Part shown: positions 44,398 to 54,074 of the stretch, piece by piece
Layout: each line of letters starts with the position of its first letter
How positions within the stretch are numbered: position 1 is the first letter of the stretch
Origin: an uncultured Clostridia bacterium
GTDB lineage: Bacteria > Bacillota > Clostridia > Oscillospirales > Acutalibacteraceae
Assembly (NCBI GenBank): GCA_944412445.1
Contig: CALYBJ010000011.1
Coordinates: forward strand, 1-64,000
DNA length: 64,000 nt
Reading direction: 5' to 3'
The notes under the pieces: generated by a model
Seen by the model: the letters and a program-made list of their open reading frames with translations, nothing else
Database searches by the model: none
What the model was told of the DNA's origin: nothing
Position numbers and translations under genes: made by a program

Positions 44398-45588
44398 TTA
44401 TTTTAACTCTTCGGCAGCCTTTATAAGAGCTTCCGTTCTGTCGGTGCGCTCCCAGGGAAGGTCGATATCCGTTCTGCCCATATGCCCGTAAGCGGCAGTC
44501 TGTTTGTATATGGGTCTTCTTAAATCAAGAGCCGCAATAATTGCCGCCGGTCTTAAGTCAAATACCTTCTGAACAGCCTCAGAAAGCTTTTCGTCGGAGA
44601 TAACTCCCGTGCCGTAGGTGTTAACCGTAACCGATACGGGACGGGCAACGCCTATTGCGTAGGCAAGCTCGATTTCGCATTTTTTCGCAAGCTTTGCCGC
44701 AACAATGTTCTTTGCAGCGTATCTTGCGGCGTATGCAGCGCTTCTGTCAACCTTTGTGGGATCTTTTCCCGAAAAGCATCCGCCGCCGTGAGCCGCATAG
44801 CCGCCGTATGTATCAACGATTATTTTTCTTCCCGTAAGACCGCTGTCGCCGGCAGGACCGCCTATTACAAATCTTCCCGTGGGATTTACAAAAATTTTCG
44901 TGTCGCCGTCAATAAGCTCCTGAGGAATAACCGGCTTTATAACCTTTTCTATCATGTCCTGTCTTATCTGCTCCTGAGAAGCTTCCGGCTTGTGCTGGGT
45001 GGAAATAACAACAGCTTCAATTCTTACGGGCTTGTCGTCATCATATTCAACGGTTACCTGAGTTTTTCCGTCGGGACGAAGATATTTTAATGTTCCGTCC
45101 TTTCTTACCTTTGCAAGACGAAGTGCAAGCTTGTGGGCAAGTGAAATGGGAAGAGGCATAAGCTCCTCTGTTTCGTCGCAGGCAAAGCCGAACATCATGC
45201 CCTGGTCTCCCGCTCCGTTAAGATTGTATTCGTCAGTGTCTCCCTCTTTCATCTCAAGGGACTTGCTTACACCCATGCTGATATCGGGTGACTGCTTGTC
45301 GATTGTGGTGAAAACGGCGCAGGTATTTCCGTCGAAGCCGGCGTCGGGCGAGTCAAAGCCTATGTCGCATATAGTTTTTCTTATAACTGCCGGAATGTCA
45401 ACCTGAGCCGTTGTGGAAATTTCCCCCATTACAAGAGCCATGCCCGTTGTGCAGATTGTTTCGCAGGCAACTCTCGAATTTTTATCCTGTTTAAGCATTT
45501 CGTCAAGGATTGCGTCTGAAATCTGGTCGCAAACCTTGTCGGGATGTCCTTCCGTAACAGATTCGGAAGTGAAAAGTCTTTTTGCCAT
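44398..45588 (-). CDS. metK: S-adenosylmethionine synthetase
   Basis: 396 residues from ATG 45588 with a GGAGG site. It makes S-adenosylmethionine from methionine and ATP in the cytosol. The N-terminal [18 protein letters not shown] motif, [12 protein letters not shown] and the phosphate-binding [19 protein letters not shown] are present. A SAM-I riboswitch precedes it, so SAM should repress it. Confidence 0.98.
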   Translation of the reverse strand: MAKRLFTSESVTEGHPDKVCDQISDAILDEMLKQDKNSRVACETICTTGMALVMGEISTTAQVDIPAVIRKTICDIGFDSPDAGFDGNTCAVFTTIDKQSPDISMGVSKSLEMKEGDTDEYNLNGAGDQGMMFGFACDETEELMPLPISLAHKLALRLAKVRKDGTLKYLRPDGKTQVTVEYDDDKPVRIEAVVISTQHKPEASQEQIRQDMIEKVIKPVIPQELIDGDTKIFVNPTGRFVIGGPAGDSGLTGRKIIVDTYGGYAAHGGGCFSGKDPTKVDRSAAYAARYAAKNIVAAKLAKKCEIELAYAIGVARPVSVTVNTYGTGVISDEKLSEAVQKVFDLRPAAIIAALDLRRPIYKQTAAYGHMGRTDIDLPWERTDRTEALIKAAEELK

Positions 45589-45624
45589 ATTTTTTTCCTC
45601 CGTTATTAATAACCCCATCCTTAT

Positions 45625-45753
45625 TAAAAAAGCTCACGAACAGCATCCGTGAGCATAAAGCCTTATCTCTCGGTTTAACCGTCGGATTTAGCACCTTGCA
45701 AAAGCAGGTTGCCGGACATCACAGGGCCGATCCCTCCGTCACTCTTTATAAGG
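45625..45753 (-). promoter_or_regulatory. SAM-I (S-box) riboswitch controlling metK
   Basis: Read on the minus strand: CTTATAAAGAG, GGAGGGA, GGCCC, TGATGTCC, GGCAACC, then AGGTGCTAAATCC, the order of conserved S-box blocks, from 45753 down to about 45656. An expression-platform terminator follows: GCTCACG/CGTGAGC (45632-45654) with a run of T's on the minus strand. High SAM should favour the terminator and turn metK off. Confidence 0.93.
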
Positions 45754-45771
45754 AATATTGAGTTTGATAAT

Positions 45772-45800
45772 ATTCTACATTCTGCGCCGTCTTTTGTCAA
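45772..45800 (-). promoter_or_regulatory. Promoter of the metK riboswitch transcript
   Basis: On the minus strand TTGACA (45795-45800), 17-base spacer, TAGAAT (45772-45777), about 20 bases before the aptamer. Confidence 0.8.
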
Positions 45801-45858
45801 TGGCAATATGTAATAGAAATTTTAAATAAAATTTACTCCTTTTTGTACTGTAAGCTGA

Positions 45859-46458
45859 TTACTGCTTTTTGAGTATGGAAGAAATTCTTTTGTAGATAAG
45901 GAAGCAGAAAACGGAATCTATCATGCCTTTAATAAATGTAAAGGGAACGTTGAAAATAATAAGAGCCTTTAAAAGTGTGTCGGCAGGAGGGAAAATTGCG
46001 CTGTACATTCCCACAATGGCTTCCTCCGGAAAATTAAGAACCTTTACGTAGAGAGGATAAACAACAAAGTAGTTGGATGCTATGCTGAAAACAGCCATTG
46101 CGGCGGCGCCTATAACGCAGCTTAAAAACGCCCATTTTTTATCCTTGTGATGCTTGTAGATAATTCCGGCAACGCCTGTGAAAACAGCTCCCAAAACAAA
46201 GTTGGAAACCTCTCCGACGCCCATGGTGGAGCCGAAAAACAGGTGGAGCAAATTTTTAAGGAAGCATACGAGGATACCCCAGCCGGGACCGTAGGCAAAG
46301 GTTACGATAAGTGCCGGCAGCTCGGAAAAGTCCAGCTTGATAAAATCGGGAATAAGAGCGGGGACGGCAAATTCCAGAGCCATTAAAACGGCGCCCAGAG
46401 CGCTCATGACAGCCGTAACGGTAATGGCGCGGACATTGAATTTTTTGTTTGATTTCAT
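45859..46458 (-). CDS. ribU: Riboflavin ECF transporter substrate-binding subunit RibU
   Basis: 199 residues from ATG 46458 with an AAAGGGTG site; the frame opens earlier inside the riboswitch leader. Six membrane helices. The N-terminal ALGAVLMALEF helix, FIKLDFSELPALI and the GPGWGILV loop match RibU-type S components. It captures riboflavin in the membrane and works with shared EcfA/EcfT partners coded elsewhere. The FMN riboswitch in front supports the substrate. Confidence 0.93.
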   Translation of the reverse strand: MKSNKKFNVRAITVTAVMSALGAVLMALEFAVPALIPDFIKLDFSELPALIVTFAYGPGWGILVCFLKNLLHLFFGSTMGVGEVSNFVLGAVFTGVAGIIYKHHKDKKWAFLSCVIGAAAMAVFSIASNYFVVYPLYVKVLNFPEEAIVGMYSAIFPPADTLLKALIIFNVPFTFIKGMIDSVFCFLIYKRISSILKKQ

Positions 46459-46488
46459 AAAAAAACACCCTTTCATCTTTTGCCGGAA

Positions 46489-46672
46489 CAAAAAAATCCG
46501 TTCCGACAATACCGTCAGAACGGGAAAAACCACCTATTGCAAAAATGCAAAAATATGTTTCTTCTTTCATCCGGACTTTAACCGTCGGTAAGAGAATTTC
46601 ACTCTTTCGGCGCCTTTCGGCGTTCGCAGACTTTAACTGCCGGTGGGGAATTACACCCCGCCCTGAAGATAT
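46489..46672 (-). promoter_or_regulatory. FMN riboswitch with terminator controlling ribU
   Basis: On the minus strand the RFN-element blocks appear in order: ATCTTCAGGGCGGGGTG, ATTCCCCACCGGC, GTTAAAGTC, GTGAAATTCTCTTACCGACGG and GTCCGGATGAAAGAAG (46672 down to about 46557). A terminator hairpin with stem CCGTTC/GAACGG (46498-46523) and a T run follows. FMN binding would end transcription before ribU. Confidence 0.95.
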
Positions 46673-46688
46673 TTGTTATTGTAAAGAC

Positions 46689-46717
46689 ATTATATGCTGA
46701 AAAAAATATACTGTCAA
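46689..46717 (-). promoter_or_regulatory. Promoter of the ribU riboswitch transcript
   Basis: On the minus strand TTGACA (46712-46717), 17-base spacer, TATAAT (46689-46694). Confidence 0.85.
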
Positions 46718-46730
46718 TGTAAAAAATATA

Positions 46731-46759
46731 TAGACAAAAGGCTTTTTTTAGTGTAAAAT
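46731..46759 (+). promoter_or_regulatory. Divergent promoter of the cytosolic GH2 gene
   Basis: TAGACA (46731-46736), 17-base spacer, TAAAAT (46754-46759). Confidence 0.65.
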
Positions 46760-46791
46760 ATATAACAAATGATGAATTTGGGGGATTGGAA

Positions 46792-48579
46792 TTGTCACAC
46801 ATTAAGACTATTTTTTATAACAGCGTATCACGGGATATTCCTCTTAACGAGTATCCGAGGCCCCAGTTCAGGCGTGATTTCTGGGTAAATCTTAACGGGA
46901 GCTATGATTACGCCGTAACTGATGAAAATACCGTATTTCCCGAAAAATATACGGGTAAAATACTTGTTCCCTTTGCTGTTGAAACATCGCTTTCAGGGGT
47001 TGAAAAAACCTTTCACAAGGATGAAAGGCTCTGGTACAGAAGATATTTTTCCTTAGGCGGGGAGTTTAAGGATAAAAGGGTAATACTTAATTTCGGAGCC
47101 GTGGACTGGGAGTGTAAGGTTTATGTAAACAGACAGCCTGCCGGCTCACACACAGGCGGCTACAACAGCTTTTCCTTTGACATTACGGACATAGTAAAGA
47201 AAGACGAAGAAAACGAGCTTACAGTATATGTGTATGACCCTACGGACGCGGGCTGGCAGCAGAGAGGAAAACAGGCGTTGAAGTCCCACGGCTTCTGGTA
47301 TACGGGCACATCGGGAATCTGGCAGACGGTATGGCTTGAGGCGGTTCCTTTTGACAGCATAGATAATATAAAAATTATTCCCGATATAGATGAGGGAACA
47401 GTTGAAATCAGTTCTGAAATACATTCAGGGGAGGCTTATACGCTTAAAGGGAAGATTTCGTATAAAGGCAAAGAAGTCGCAGAAAAAGAAATTTCAAAAT
47501 GCGAAAAAATCACTATTCCCGATTTCCTGCTTTGGAGCCCTGAGGAGCCGAATCTTTATGATATCGAGCTTGAGCTTTATGTAAAGGGAGAGCTAAAGGA
47601 TAAAATCTACTCATATTTCGGAATGAGAAAATTCAGCATAGGAAAAGATGAAAAAGGCTATTCAAGGCTGTTTTTAAACAATGAGCCTTACTTTCAGAAC
47701 GGACTTCTTGACCAGGGCTACTGGAGCGACGGAGGCCTTACTCCGCCAACTGACGAAGCGATGATATACGATATACAGAAAATGAAGGATTTAGGCTTTA
47801 ATATGCTGAGAAAGCATATCAAGACAGAGCCTGACAGATGGTATTATCACTGCGACAGAATAGGTATGCTTGTATGGCAGGACATGATAAGCGGAGGAAA
47901 AGAGCTTGGCGTTGTAAGAGCCGGCGTTATTCCGAATATTCAGGGAGTTTTCGCCCCCATAAAATGTTTTTCAATGAAAGACAATAATTATAAGGCGTTT
48001 AACAGGGAAAAAAAGGAATGGCGTGAAAATTTCAAGGACGAGCTTACGGAAATGATAGAGCAGCACTATAACTGCGTATCAATATGCACATGGGTTCCCT
48101 TTAACGAGGGCTGGGGACAGTTTGACGCCTTTGAAATAGGAAATATGGTGAAAAGTCTTGATAAAACAAGGTTTGTTGACCACGCCAGCGGCTGGTATGA
48201 TCAGAAGGGCTGCGATTTCAGAAGCGTCCACAGATATATCCTTCCCGTTCAGCTTCCGAAAAAAGAGGAAAGACCCTTTGTTTTAAGCGAATTCGGAGGC
48301 TATTCAATGATAGTTGACGGTCATGTATGGGACAGGAAAAAGAGCTTCGGATACATAATGTATAAATCAAAGGAAGCCCTTTCAAAGGCATTTAAAAGGC
48401 TTTACGAAAAGCAGATAATTCCGCTTATTCCGAAAGGACTTTCGGCAATCGTGTATACTCAGGTAAGCGATGTTGAATTTGAGGTAAACGGAATAATGAC
48501 TTATGACAGAGCCAAATTAAAGCTTGACGAGGAAACGGTTAAAAAGGTCAACTCAAAAATAAGAAGCATAAAGCTTTAA
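46792..48579 (+). CDS. Cytosolic GH2 beta-glycosidase (beta-galactosidase/glucuronidase type)
   Basis: 595 residues from a TTG codon at 46792 with GGGGGA seven bases upstream; an in-frame TTG at 46786 abuts that site. No signal peptide is present. The sugar-binding domain (RRYFSLG, CKVYVNRQPAGSHTGGY), Ig-like domain and TIM barrel are in order, with the acid/base Glu in VPFNEGWGQ and the likely nucleophile in VLSEFGGYS. It hydrolyses beta-linked glycosides brought into the cell. Exact sugar unknown. Confidence 0.92.
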   Translation: MSHIKTIFYNSVSRDIPLNEYPRPQFRRDFWVNLNGSYDYAVTDENTVFPEKYTGKILVPFAVETSLSGVEKTFHKDERLWYRRYFSLGGEFKDKRVILNFGAVDWECKVYVNRQPAGSHTGGYNSFSFDITDIVKKDEENELTVYVYDPTDAGWQQRGKQALKSHGFWYTGTSGIWQTVWLEAVPFDSIDNIKIIPDIDEGTVEISSEIHSGEAYTLKGKISYKGKEVAEKEISKCEKITIPDFLLWSPEEPNLYDIELELYVKGELKDKIYSYFGMRKFSIGKDEKGYSRLFLNNEPYFQNGLLDQGYWSDGGLTPPTDEAMIYDIQKMKDLGFNMLRKHIKTEPDRWYYHCDRIGMLVWQDMISGGKELGVVRAGVIPNIQGVFAPIKCFSMKDNNYKAFNREKKEWRENFKDELTEMIEQHYNCVSICTWVPFNEGWGQFDAFEIGNMVKSLDKTRFVDHASGWYDQKGCDFRSVHRYILPVQLPKKEERPFVLSEFGGYSMIVDGHVWDRKKSFGYIMYKSKEALSKAFKRLYEKQIIPLIPKGLSAIVYTQVSDVEFEVNGIMTYDRAKLKLDEETVKKVNSKIRSIKL

Positions 48580-48585
48580 AGGCGA

Positions 48586-48618
48586 AAGAGCAGTATCAAA
48601 AGATATCTGCTCTTTTTT
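48586..48618 (+). terminator. Terminator of the GH2 gene
   Basis: AAGAGCAG/CTGCTCTT stem with an imperfect middle and a TTTTTT tail. Confidence 0.75.
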
Positions 48619-48626
48619 ATATGATA

Positions 48627-48863
48627 TTATAAGTTGTTGTCACTGCCGTTGTCGCCTGTATCTTTAACCAGCACATCGTTTTCCCTGAACAGCAGAGAGA
48701 TGCACCAGATGCCGGCAAGAGCCACAAGAGTATAAATGATCCTGCTGATGATAGCGTCCTGTCCGCCGAACAGCCAGGAAATTATATCAAACTGGAAAAG
48801 ACCTATTGAACCCCAGTTTAAGGCTCCTACAACAACAAGGATCAAAGATAATCTGTCAAGCAT
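48627..48863 (-). CDS. DUF378 small membrane protein
   Basis: 78 residues from ATG 48863, nine bases after AAGGAG; an in-frame TTG upstream abuts that site. Two membrane helices occur, with the family's LVVVGALNWGSIGLF and a second helix around IIYTLVALAGIW, followed by a hydrophilic C-terminal tail ending in GSDNNL. Its function is unknown. The gene stands alone. Confidence 0.88.
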   Translation of the reverse strand: MLDRLSLILVVVGALNWGSIGLFQFDIISWLFGGQDAIISRIIYTLVALAGIWCISLLFRENDVLVKDTGDNGSDNNL

Positions 48864-49021
48864 TATAATCAACTCCTTATTTAAGTCTCGCAGATAGTAT
48901 TGACAAAGGAAAAGGTATTATGCGTATTCACAGGTGTAAAATATTGCAAAAGCCCCGGTGAAAAGTGTAGAATATAGCTTAAAACATTAAAAAACGGCGT
49001 GTTTTTTGATAAGTGATTGCT

Positions 49022-49050
49022 ATTGACACGGAATTGATATGAAAGTAAAA
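49022..49050 (+). promoter_or_regulatory. Promoter of the aminotransferase gene
   Basis: TTGACA (49022-49027), 17-base spacer, TAAAAT (49045-49050), about 85 bases before the start. Confidence 0.75.
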
Positions 49051-49142
49051 TATTTTTAAAAGCAAATTTAATAACAAGGTTAAAAATATATATAATAAAA
49101 ATAATTGAATTAAAAAAATAAAATTATTCGCGGTGAAGCAAA

Positions 49143-50354
49143 ATGAAAACATTCGGAAAATCTCACAAGCTTGATAATGTATGCTATGACATAAGGGGGC
49201 CGGTAATGGACGCCGCCTCCGAAATGGAAGCAAGAGGCGAAACCATTTTAAAGCTTAATATAGGAAATCCGGCTTATTTCGGCTTTAAAGCTCCGGATAA
49301 TGTTATCAATATGATTGAAAACAGTCTTCCTGATACGGAGGGCTATTCCGATTCAAAGGGACTTAAATCAGCAAGGGAAGCCATTGTAAGATACTGCAAA
49401 AAGAAAAACATTCCAAATGTCGGCTTAAACGATGTTTACACCGGCAACGGAGTAAGCGAGCTTATAACAATGTCCATGCAGGGTCTTCTTGACAACGGAG
49501 ATGAAATTCTTGTGCCCTCTCCCGACTATCCTCTCTGGACTGCTTCCGTAACTCTTGCGGGAGGCACGGCAGTTCATTATATATGCGATGAAAAAGCTCA
49601 CTGGTATCCTGACCTGGAGGACATGGAGAAAAAGATTACAGGCAGAACGAAGGGAATCGTTGTAATAAATCCCAATAACCCCACAGGCTCGCTTTATCCC
49701 AAGGAAGTGCTTCAGGGAATCGCAGAGCTTGCGAGAAAATACGGGCTTATTCTCTTTGCCGATGAAATATACGACCGCCTTGTTATGGACGGCAAGGTGC
49801 ATACGGCGTTAGCTTCTCTTGCTCCCGATTTGCTGACCGTTAGCTTTAACGGCCTTTCAAAATCACATCTCATCGCCGGCTACCGCTGCGGCTGGATGTG
49901 CCTGTGCGGCGACAAGTCCAAGGCAAAGGGATATATTGAGGGCATAAATCTTCTGTCGGCAATGCGTCTTTGCTCCAATGTGCCGGCTCAGTCGGTTATT
50001 CCCACGGCGCTGGACGACAAAAACAATTCCGAGGATATTTTAAAGCCGGGAGGAAGAATTTACAGCCAGAGGGAATATATTTATAACAGATTAAACAGTA
50101 TTCCGGGCATAAGCGCTCAGAAGCCTGACGCCGCTTTTTATGTATTCCCGAAAATGGACGAAAGATTCGGCATAAAGGATGATGAAAAATTTGCCCTTGA
50201 TTTTTTAAGGGAAAAGCATATACTTATAACCCACGGAGGCGGCTTCCACTGGGAGAAGCCCAACCATTTCAGAATAGTATATCTGCCGGAGCTTGATGTT
50301 TTAAAGGAAGCCTGCGACAGAATGGAAGAATTTTTCACAAGCTATCGTCAATAA
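49143..50354 (+). CDS. PLP-dependent aminotransferase, class I (AlaT-like)
   Basis: 403 residues. A fold-type I aminotransferase that likely moves amino groups between alanine or aromatic amino acids and keto acids. NPNNPTGSLYP, ADEIYDRLV and the PLP-lysine motif FNGLSKSHLIAGYRCGW are clear, with an arginine near the C-terminus (NHFRIVYLP). It is in the cytosol. A short UTR follows its own promoter. Substrate is inferred from family only. Confidence 0.92.
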   Translation: MKTFGKSHKLDNVCYDIRGPVMDAASEMEARGETILKLNIGNPAYFGFKAPDNVINMIENSLPDTEGYSDSKGLKSAREAIVRYCKKKNIPNVGLNDVYTGNGVSELITMSMQGLLDNGDEILVPSPDYPLWTASVTLAGGTAVHYICDEKAHWYPDLEDMEKKITGRTKGIVVINPNNPTGSLYPKEVLQGIAELARKYGLILFADEIYDRLVMDGKVHTALASLAPDLLTVSFNGLSKSHLIAGYRCGWMCLCGDKSKAKGYIEGINLLSAMRLCSNVPAQSVIPTALDDKNNSEDILKPGGRIYSQREYIYNRLNSIPGISAQKPDAAFYVFPKMDERFGIKDDEKFALDFLREKHILITHGGGFHWEKPNHFRIVYLPELDVLKEACDRMEEFFTSYRQ

Positions 50355-50385
50355 ATTGTATAAATAAAAGAAAGCAGGGATTTTA

Positions 50386-51018
50386 ATGAAAGTATTGCTT
50401 GTAAACGGAAGTCCTCATAAAAACGGCTGTACATATACGGCACTTTCCGAGGCTGCGAAAACCCTTAACGAGGAAAATATTGAAACTGAGATTTTCTGGA
50501 TAGGAAACAAGGCTATAAGCGGCTGTATGGGCTGCAAAGGCTGCGTACAGAAGGGAAAATGCGTTTTTGACGACTGTGTAAATGAATTTGTAGAGAAAGC
50601 GGCTGAAGCTGACGGCTTTATATTCGGATCTCCCGTTCACTATGCCGCCGCGTCGGGAGCCTTGACCTCCTTTATGGACAGAGCCTTTTATTCCGCCGGA
50701 TGCTCCGGCAGACCCGTATTTTATTTAAAGCCTGCCGCCTGCGTGTTATCCGCAAGAAGAGCCGGCACAACAGCGGCTTTTGACCAGCTTATTAAATATT
50801 TTACAATTTCCCAGATGCCTGTAATATCCTCAAGATACTGGAACATGGTTCACGGCTCAAAGCCTGAGGATGTAATGCAGGACGAAGAGGGAATGCAGTC
50901 CATGAGATTTTTGGGCAGAAATATGGCATGGTTCCTTAAATGCAAGGAGGCGGGAGAAAAAGCCGGAGTTGCGAAGCCCGTTCAGGAAAAAGTAATAATG
51001 ACCAACTTTATAAGATAA
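50386..51018 (+). CDS. Flavodoxin-fold FMN reductase / iron-sulfur flavoprotein
   Basis: 210 residues. The N-terminal LLVNGSPHKNGCTYTAL phosphate-binding loop binds FMN, and CMGCKGCVQKGKC is a Cys cluster that may hold a [4Fe-4S] centre. GSPVHYAAASGALTSFMDR follows as in NADPH-dependent FMN reductases. The enzyme passes electrons in the cytosol. It begins 31 bases after the aminotransferase gene and is probably in the same transcript. Confidence 0.9.
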   Translation: MKVLLVNGSPHKNGCTYTALSEAAKTLNEENIETEIFWIGNKAISGCMGCKGCVQKGKCVFDDCVNEFVEKAAEADGFIFGSPVHYAAASGALTSFMDRAFYSAGCSGRPVFYLKPAACVLSARRAGTTAAFDQLIKYFTISQMPVISSRYWNMVHGSKPEDVMQDEEGMQSMRFLGRNMAWFLKCKEAGEKAGVAKPVQEKVIMTNFIR

Positions 51019-51024
51019 AATAAA

Positions 51025-51066
51025 AACACGGTTTGCCGCGGAAAGGCGGTTTGCCGTGTTTTTTTG
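51025..51066 (+). terminator. Terminator after the flavoprotein gene
   Basis: AACACGG/CCGTGTT stem with an inner CCGC/GCGG pair and a long T run. Confidence 0.85.
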
Positions 51067-51588
51067 TCAGAAAAATATAATACAGAAAAAAGTAACGGTG
51101 TTTTTGCCGTTTTTGTAGGAAAGCTTTAAATCCTCCGCAAGCTTTACAACATTAATTCCGTAGGCTTCAACAGGAGGAAAAACTTTTTCGGGAAATCTGC
51201 ACGGCTCATGGGGATAGGTGCATTTTTTGCAGATATTGCAGCTGCCGCAGCCAAGAGCGTCAAACGGGATATTATTTTCTTTAAGCTTTTCGCATAAATC
51301 GGAAAGAATGTCCGTTGTTTCATCTCTCAGCCTGTTAAGCTCCATGAGATTGTTATAGCCGGAAACTTCTCCCGTATGGGTAAACACAAAAGCATTTTTA
51401 AAGGATAAGGCTTTTTTCTTAAGCTCCTCCGGTTCGCCTGTTGCAGGAGGACAGTTCCAGGTCATGCCGTATCTGCCGCACATATTTCCCTGACACAGCT
51501 TTCTCACTTCATCAGAAAAGGGTATGCTTTCCGCTGATGCAAAAGCCTTTTGAAAAATTCCGGGATGATTAAAAATACTGCTGTCCAT
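51067..51588 (-). CDS. DUF2284 Cys-rich metal-binding protein
   Basis: 173 residues. Early CQGNMCGRYGMTWNCPP and late CGSCNICKKC followed by PCRFP give the Cys-rich pattern of DUF2284, which probably binds iron or an iron-sulfur cluster. The C-terminus of this copy ends in a hydrophobic FFCIIFF. It has no signal peptide and is convergent with the flavoprotein gene. Its function is unknown. Confidence 0.88.
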   Translation of the reverse strand: MDSSIFNHPGIFQKAFASAESIPFSDEVRKLCQGNMCGRYGMTWNCPPATGEPEELKKKALSFKNAFVFTHTGEVSGYNNLMELNRLRDETTDILSDLCEKLKENNIPFDALGCGSCNICKKCTYPHEPCRFPEKVFPPVEAYGINVVKLAEDLKLSYKNGKNTVTFFCIIFF

Positions 51589-51652
51589 TTTACCGCCTCA
51601 TTTCATATAAAGATGTTATCATATATTATTTTTACAGTCAATTAATTTGTTC

Positions 51653-51681
51653 TTGATTACAAAAAATATATTTGATATAAT
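51653..51681 (+). promoter_or_regulatory. Promoter of the GH130 gene
   Basis: TTGATT (51653-51658), 17-base spacer, TATAAT (51676-51681), 33 bases before the start. Confidence 0.8.
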
Positions 51682-51713
51682 AAATCCGAAATAAAAAGTA
51701 AGGGAGAATTAAT

Positions 51714-52892
51714 ATGCATCCTCGCTATTTTGAAGAGCTTGAAAAATATGAAAAGCTTATAAATCTTAAAAATGAAAAAGCCGACGAATACAACGGGATT
51801 TTCACAAGATACAAGAACCCTGTTTTAACAGCGGCTCACACTCCTCTTTTCTGGAGATATGATCTTGATGAAAAAGCGAATCCGTTTTTTATGGAGAGAC
51901 TGGGAATAAATACAGTATTCAATGCCGGAGCTATAAAATTAAACGGAAAATATGTGCTTATGGCAAGAGTTGAGGGAAGCGACAGAAAGTCATTTTTCGC
52001 CGTTGCGGAAAGCGACAGTCCCACAGAGGGCTTCAGATTCCGCAGTCATCCCGTAATTCTTCCCGACATTGACGAAAACGAGACAAATATGTACGATATG
52101 CGCCTTACAAGCCATGAGGACGGATATATTTACGGCGTATTCTGTTCCGAGTGCAGGGATAAGGTTGTAAACGGAAATGTAACGGCAACAGCTTATGCGG
52201 GAATAGTAAGAACAAAGGACCTTGAAAACTGGGAAAGACTTCCGAACCTTGTAACCTTGAGATCGGCTCAGCAGAGAAATGTTGTGCTTCATCCCGAGTT
52301 TGTAAAGGGCAAATACGCCTTTTATACAAGACCCATGGACGATTTTATCGAAGCCGGCTCAGGCGCAGGAATAGGCTTCGGAGTATGCGACGATATAATG
52401 CACCCTGTTATTGACGAGGAAATAATAATCAATCAGAGACGATTCCATACAATCAACGAAATGAAAAACGGAGCCGGAGCCACGCCCATTAAGACGGATA
52501 AATGCTGGCTTCATATTGCTCACGGCGTAAGAAACACTGCGGCAGGTCTGAGATATGTAATTTATGCGTTTGCCACCGACTTAAACAATCCTTCAAAGCC
52601 CGTAGCGGCTCCCGGAGGATACCTTATAGCCCCCGAGGGAATTGAGAGAGTGGGCGATGTATCAAACGTTGTATTTACAAACGGTGCTATATGCGACGAC
52701 GACGGAAAGCTTTACATATACTACGCTTCAAGCGACACAAGAATGCACGTTGCGGAAACCACGGTTGACAGAATTCTCGACTATGTTTTCAACACTCCGG
52801 CGGATCCTTACAGAAGCGGCGACTGTGTAAGACAGAGAGACGAGCTTATTACAAAGAATCTTAAAATTCTTTCCGAGCTTGAAAACAAGTAA
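51714..52892 (+). CDS. GH130 4-O-beta-mannosyl-glucose phosphorylase
   Basis: 392 residues, full length for GH130 subfamily 1 (RaMP1-like). It phosphorolyses beta-1,4-mannosyl-glucose to mannose 1-phosphate and glucose in the cytosol. A five-bladed fold is suggested by [35 protein letters not shown] and [17 protein letters not shown], with the catalytic Asp in the NMYDMRL motif. An AAGGGAGAA site precedes it. It links to mannan use by gut Firmicutes; no mannan-binding or transport genes are directly beside it. Confidence 0.93.
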   Translation: MHPRYFEELEKYEKLINLKNEKADEYNGIFTRYKNPVLTAAHTPLFWRYDLDEKANPFFMERLGINTVFNAGAIKLNGKYVLMARVEGSDRKSFFAVAESDSPTEGFRFRSHPVILPDIDENETNMYDMRLTSHEDGYIYGVFCSECRDKVVNGNVTATAYAGIVRTKDLENWERLPNLVTLRSAQQRNVVLHPEFVKGKYAFYTRPMDDFIEAGSGAGIGFGVCDDIMHPVIDEEIIINQRRFHTINEMKNGAGATPIKTDKCWLHIAHGVRNTAAGLRYVIYAFATDLNNPSKPVAAPGGYLIAPEGIERVGDVSNVVFTNGAICDDDGKLYIYYASSDTRMHVAETTVDRILDYVFNTPADPYRSGDCVRQRDELITKNLKILSELENK

Positions 52893-52907
52893 AATATATG
52901 GAAAAAT

Positions 52908-52940
52908 CCGCTGTCCGAAAGGGCAGCGGTAATTTTTTTT
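52908..52940 (+). terminator. Terminator after the GH130 gene
   Basis: CCGCTGTCC/GGGCAGCGG stem, GAAA loop, then TAATTTTTTTT. Confidence 0.9.
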
Positions 52941-52953
52941 GAGTATTAAAACA

Positions 52954-54054
52954 TCAGTCAAGGAAATCCTTAAGCTTTTTGCTTCTCTGGGGATGACGGA
53001 GCTTTCTTAAAGCCTTTGCCTCAATCTGTCTTATACGCTCTCTTGTAACATTAAATTCGGCGCCTACCTCTTCAAGGGTTTTCGGGTGTCCGTCCTCAAG
53101 ACCGAAGCGGAGAGTCAGAACCTTTGCTTCTCTGGGAGTGAGAGTTTTCAAAACAGAGGAAAGAGCTTCCTTTAAAAGAAGCTGAGACGCCGCGTCAGCA
53201 GGAGCCAAAGCGTCCTCGTCGGGGATAAAATCACCCAGATGGCTGTCTTCTTCCTCACCTATGGGAGTTTCAAGGGAAACAGGCTCCTGAGCCACTCTTA
53301 AAATTTCCCTTACCTTGTCAACGGACATTCCAAGCTCGGCTGAGATTTCTTCCGCCGTAGGCTCTCTGCCGTTTTTGTGAAGAAGCAGACTGTTTGTCTT
53401 TTTAACCTTGTTTATTGTTTCCACCATGTGAACGGGAATACGGATTGTTCTCGCCTGATCGGCAATAGCTCTTGTAATGGCCTGTCTTATCCACCATGTG
53501 GCGTAGGTGGAGAATTTAAAGCCCTTTGTGTAGTCGAATTTCTCGACGGCTTTAATAAGTCCCAGATTGCCCTCCTGAATAAGGTCAAGGAACTGCATTC
53601 CTCTGCCGCCGTAGCGCTTGGCGATGCTTACAACAAGACGGAGATTGGCTTCCTCAAGACGCTTTTTCGCGCTTGTGTCGTTGTCGGCAATTCTCATTGC
53701 AAGATTGATTTCTTCTTCCGGAGTAAGCAGGGGAACCTTTCCGATTTCCTTTAAGTAAACCTTGACGGGATCCTCCATGGCGATATTCTTCGCATCGGTA
53801 TCCTCAGCCTCTATTTCTGCGGTTTTGCCTATATCTGCTTCAAAATCAAAATTGTCAAGGCTTGTGTTTGACATATCGTCTATTATCTCGATATTGTTTG
53901 CTTCAAGCAGCTCGTAAAGCTTGTCCAGAGCTTCAACATCAAGGTCGTATTCAAGCATTGCCGCATCAATGTCCTGTGAAGACAGCTTGCCCGTCTGCTT
54001 GCCCTTTTCCACAAGCTTGTTAAAAAAGTTGTTTTTCTTTTCATTTGCGTCCAT
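52954..54054 (-). CDS. rpoD: Primary sigma factor SigA/RpoD
   Basis: 366 residues, in the usual range for a Gram-positive primary sigma factor. Region 2 contains [19 protein letters not shown] and the [12 protein letters not shown] stretch that reads the -10 element; region 4 contains [19 protein letters not shown] and [18 protein letters not shown] that reads the -35 element. It lies 20 bases after dnaG, the usual macromolecular-synthesis arrangement. The many TTGACA/TATAAT promoters here are its targets. Confidence 0.98.
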   Translation of the reverse strand: MDANEKKNNFFNKLVEKGKQTGKLSSQDIDAAMLEYDLDVEALDKLYELLEANNIEIIDDMSNTSLDNFDFEADIGKTAEIEAEDTDAKNIAMEDPVKVYLKEIGKVPLLTPEEEINLAMRIADNDTSAKKRLEEANLRLVVSIAKRYGGRGMQFLDLIQEGNLGLIKAVEKFDYTKGFKFSTYATWWIRQAITRAIADQARTIRIPVHMVETINKVKKTNSLLLHKNGREPTAEEISAELGMSVDKVREILRVAQEPVSLETPIGEEEDSHLGDFIPDEDALAPADAASQLLLKEALSSVLKTLTPREAKVLTLRFGLEDGHPKTLEEVGAEFNVTRERIRQIEAKALRKLRHPQRSKKLKDFLD

Positions 54055-54074
54055 ATCTTTTTTCTCCTGTTATG

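Noticed and set aside
48900..48920. TTGACA-like box before the DUF378 gene read on the plus strand
   Set aside because: No -10 element at the proper distance on that strand.
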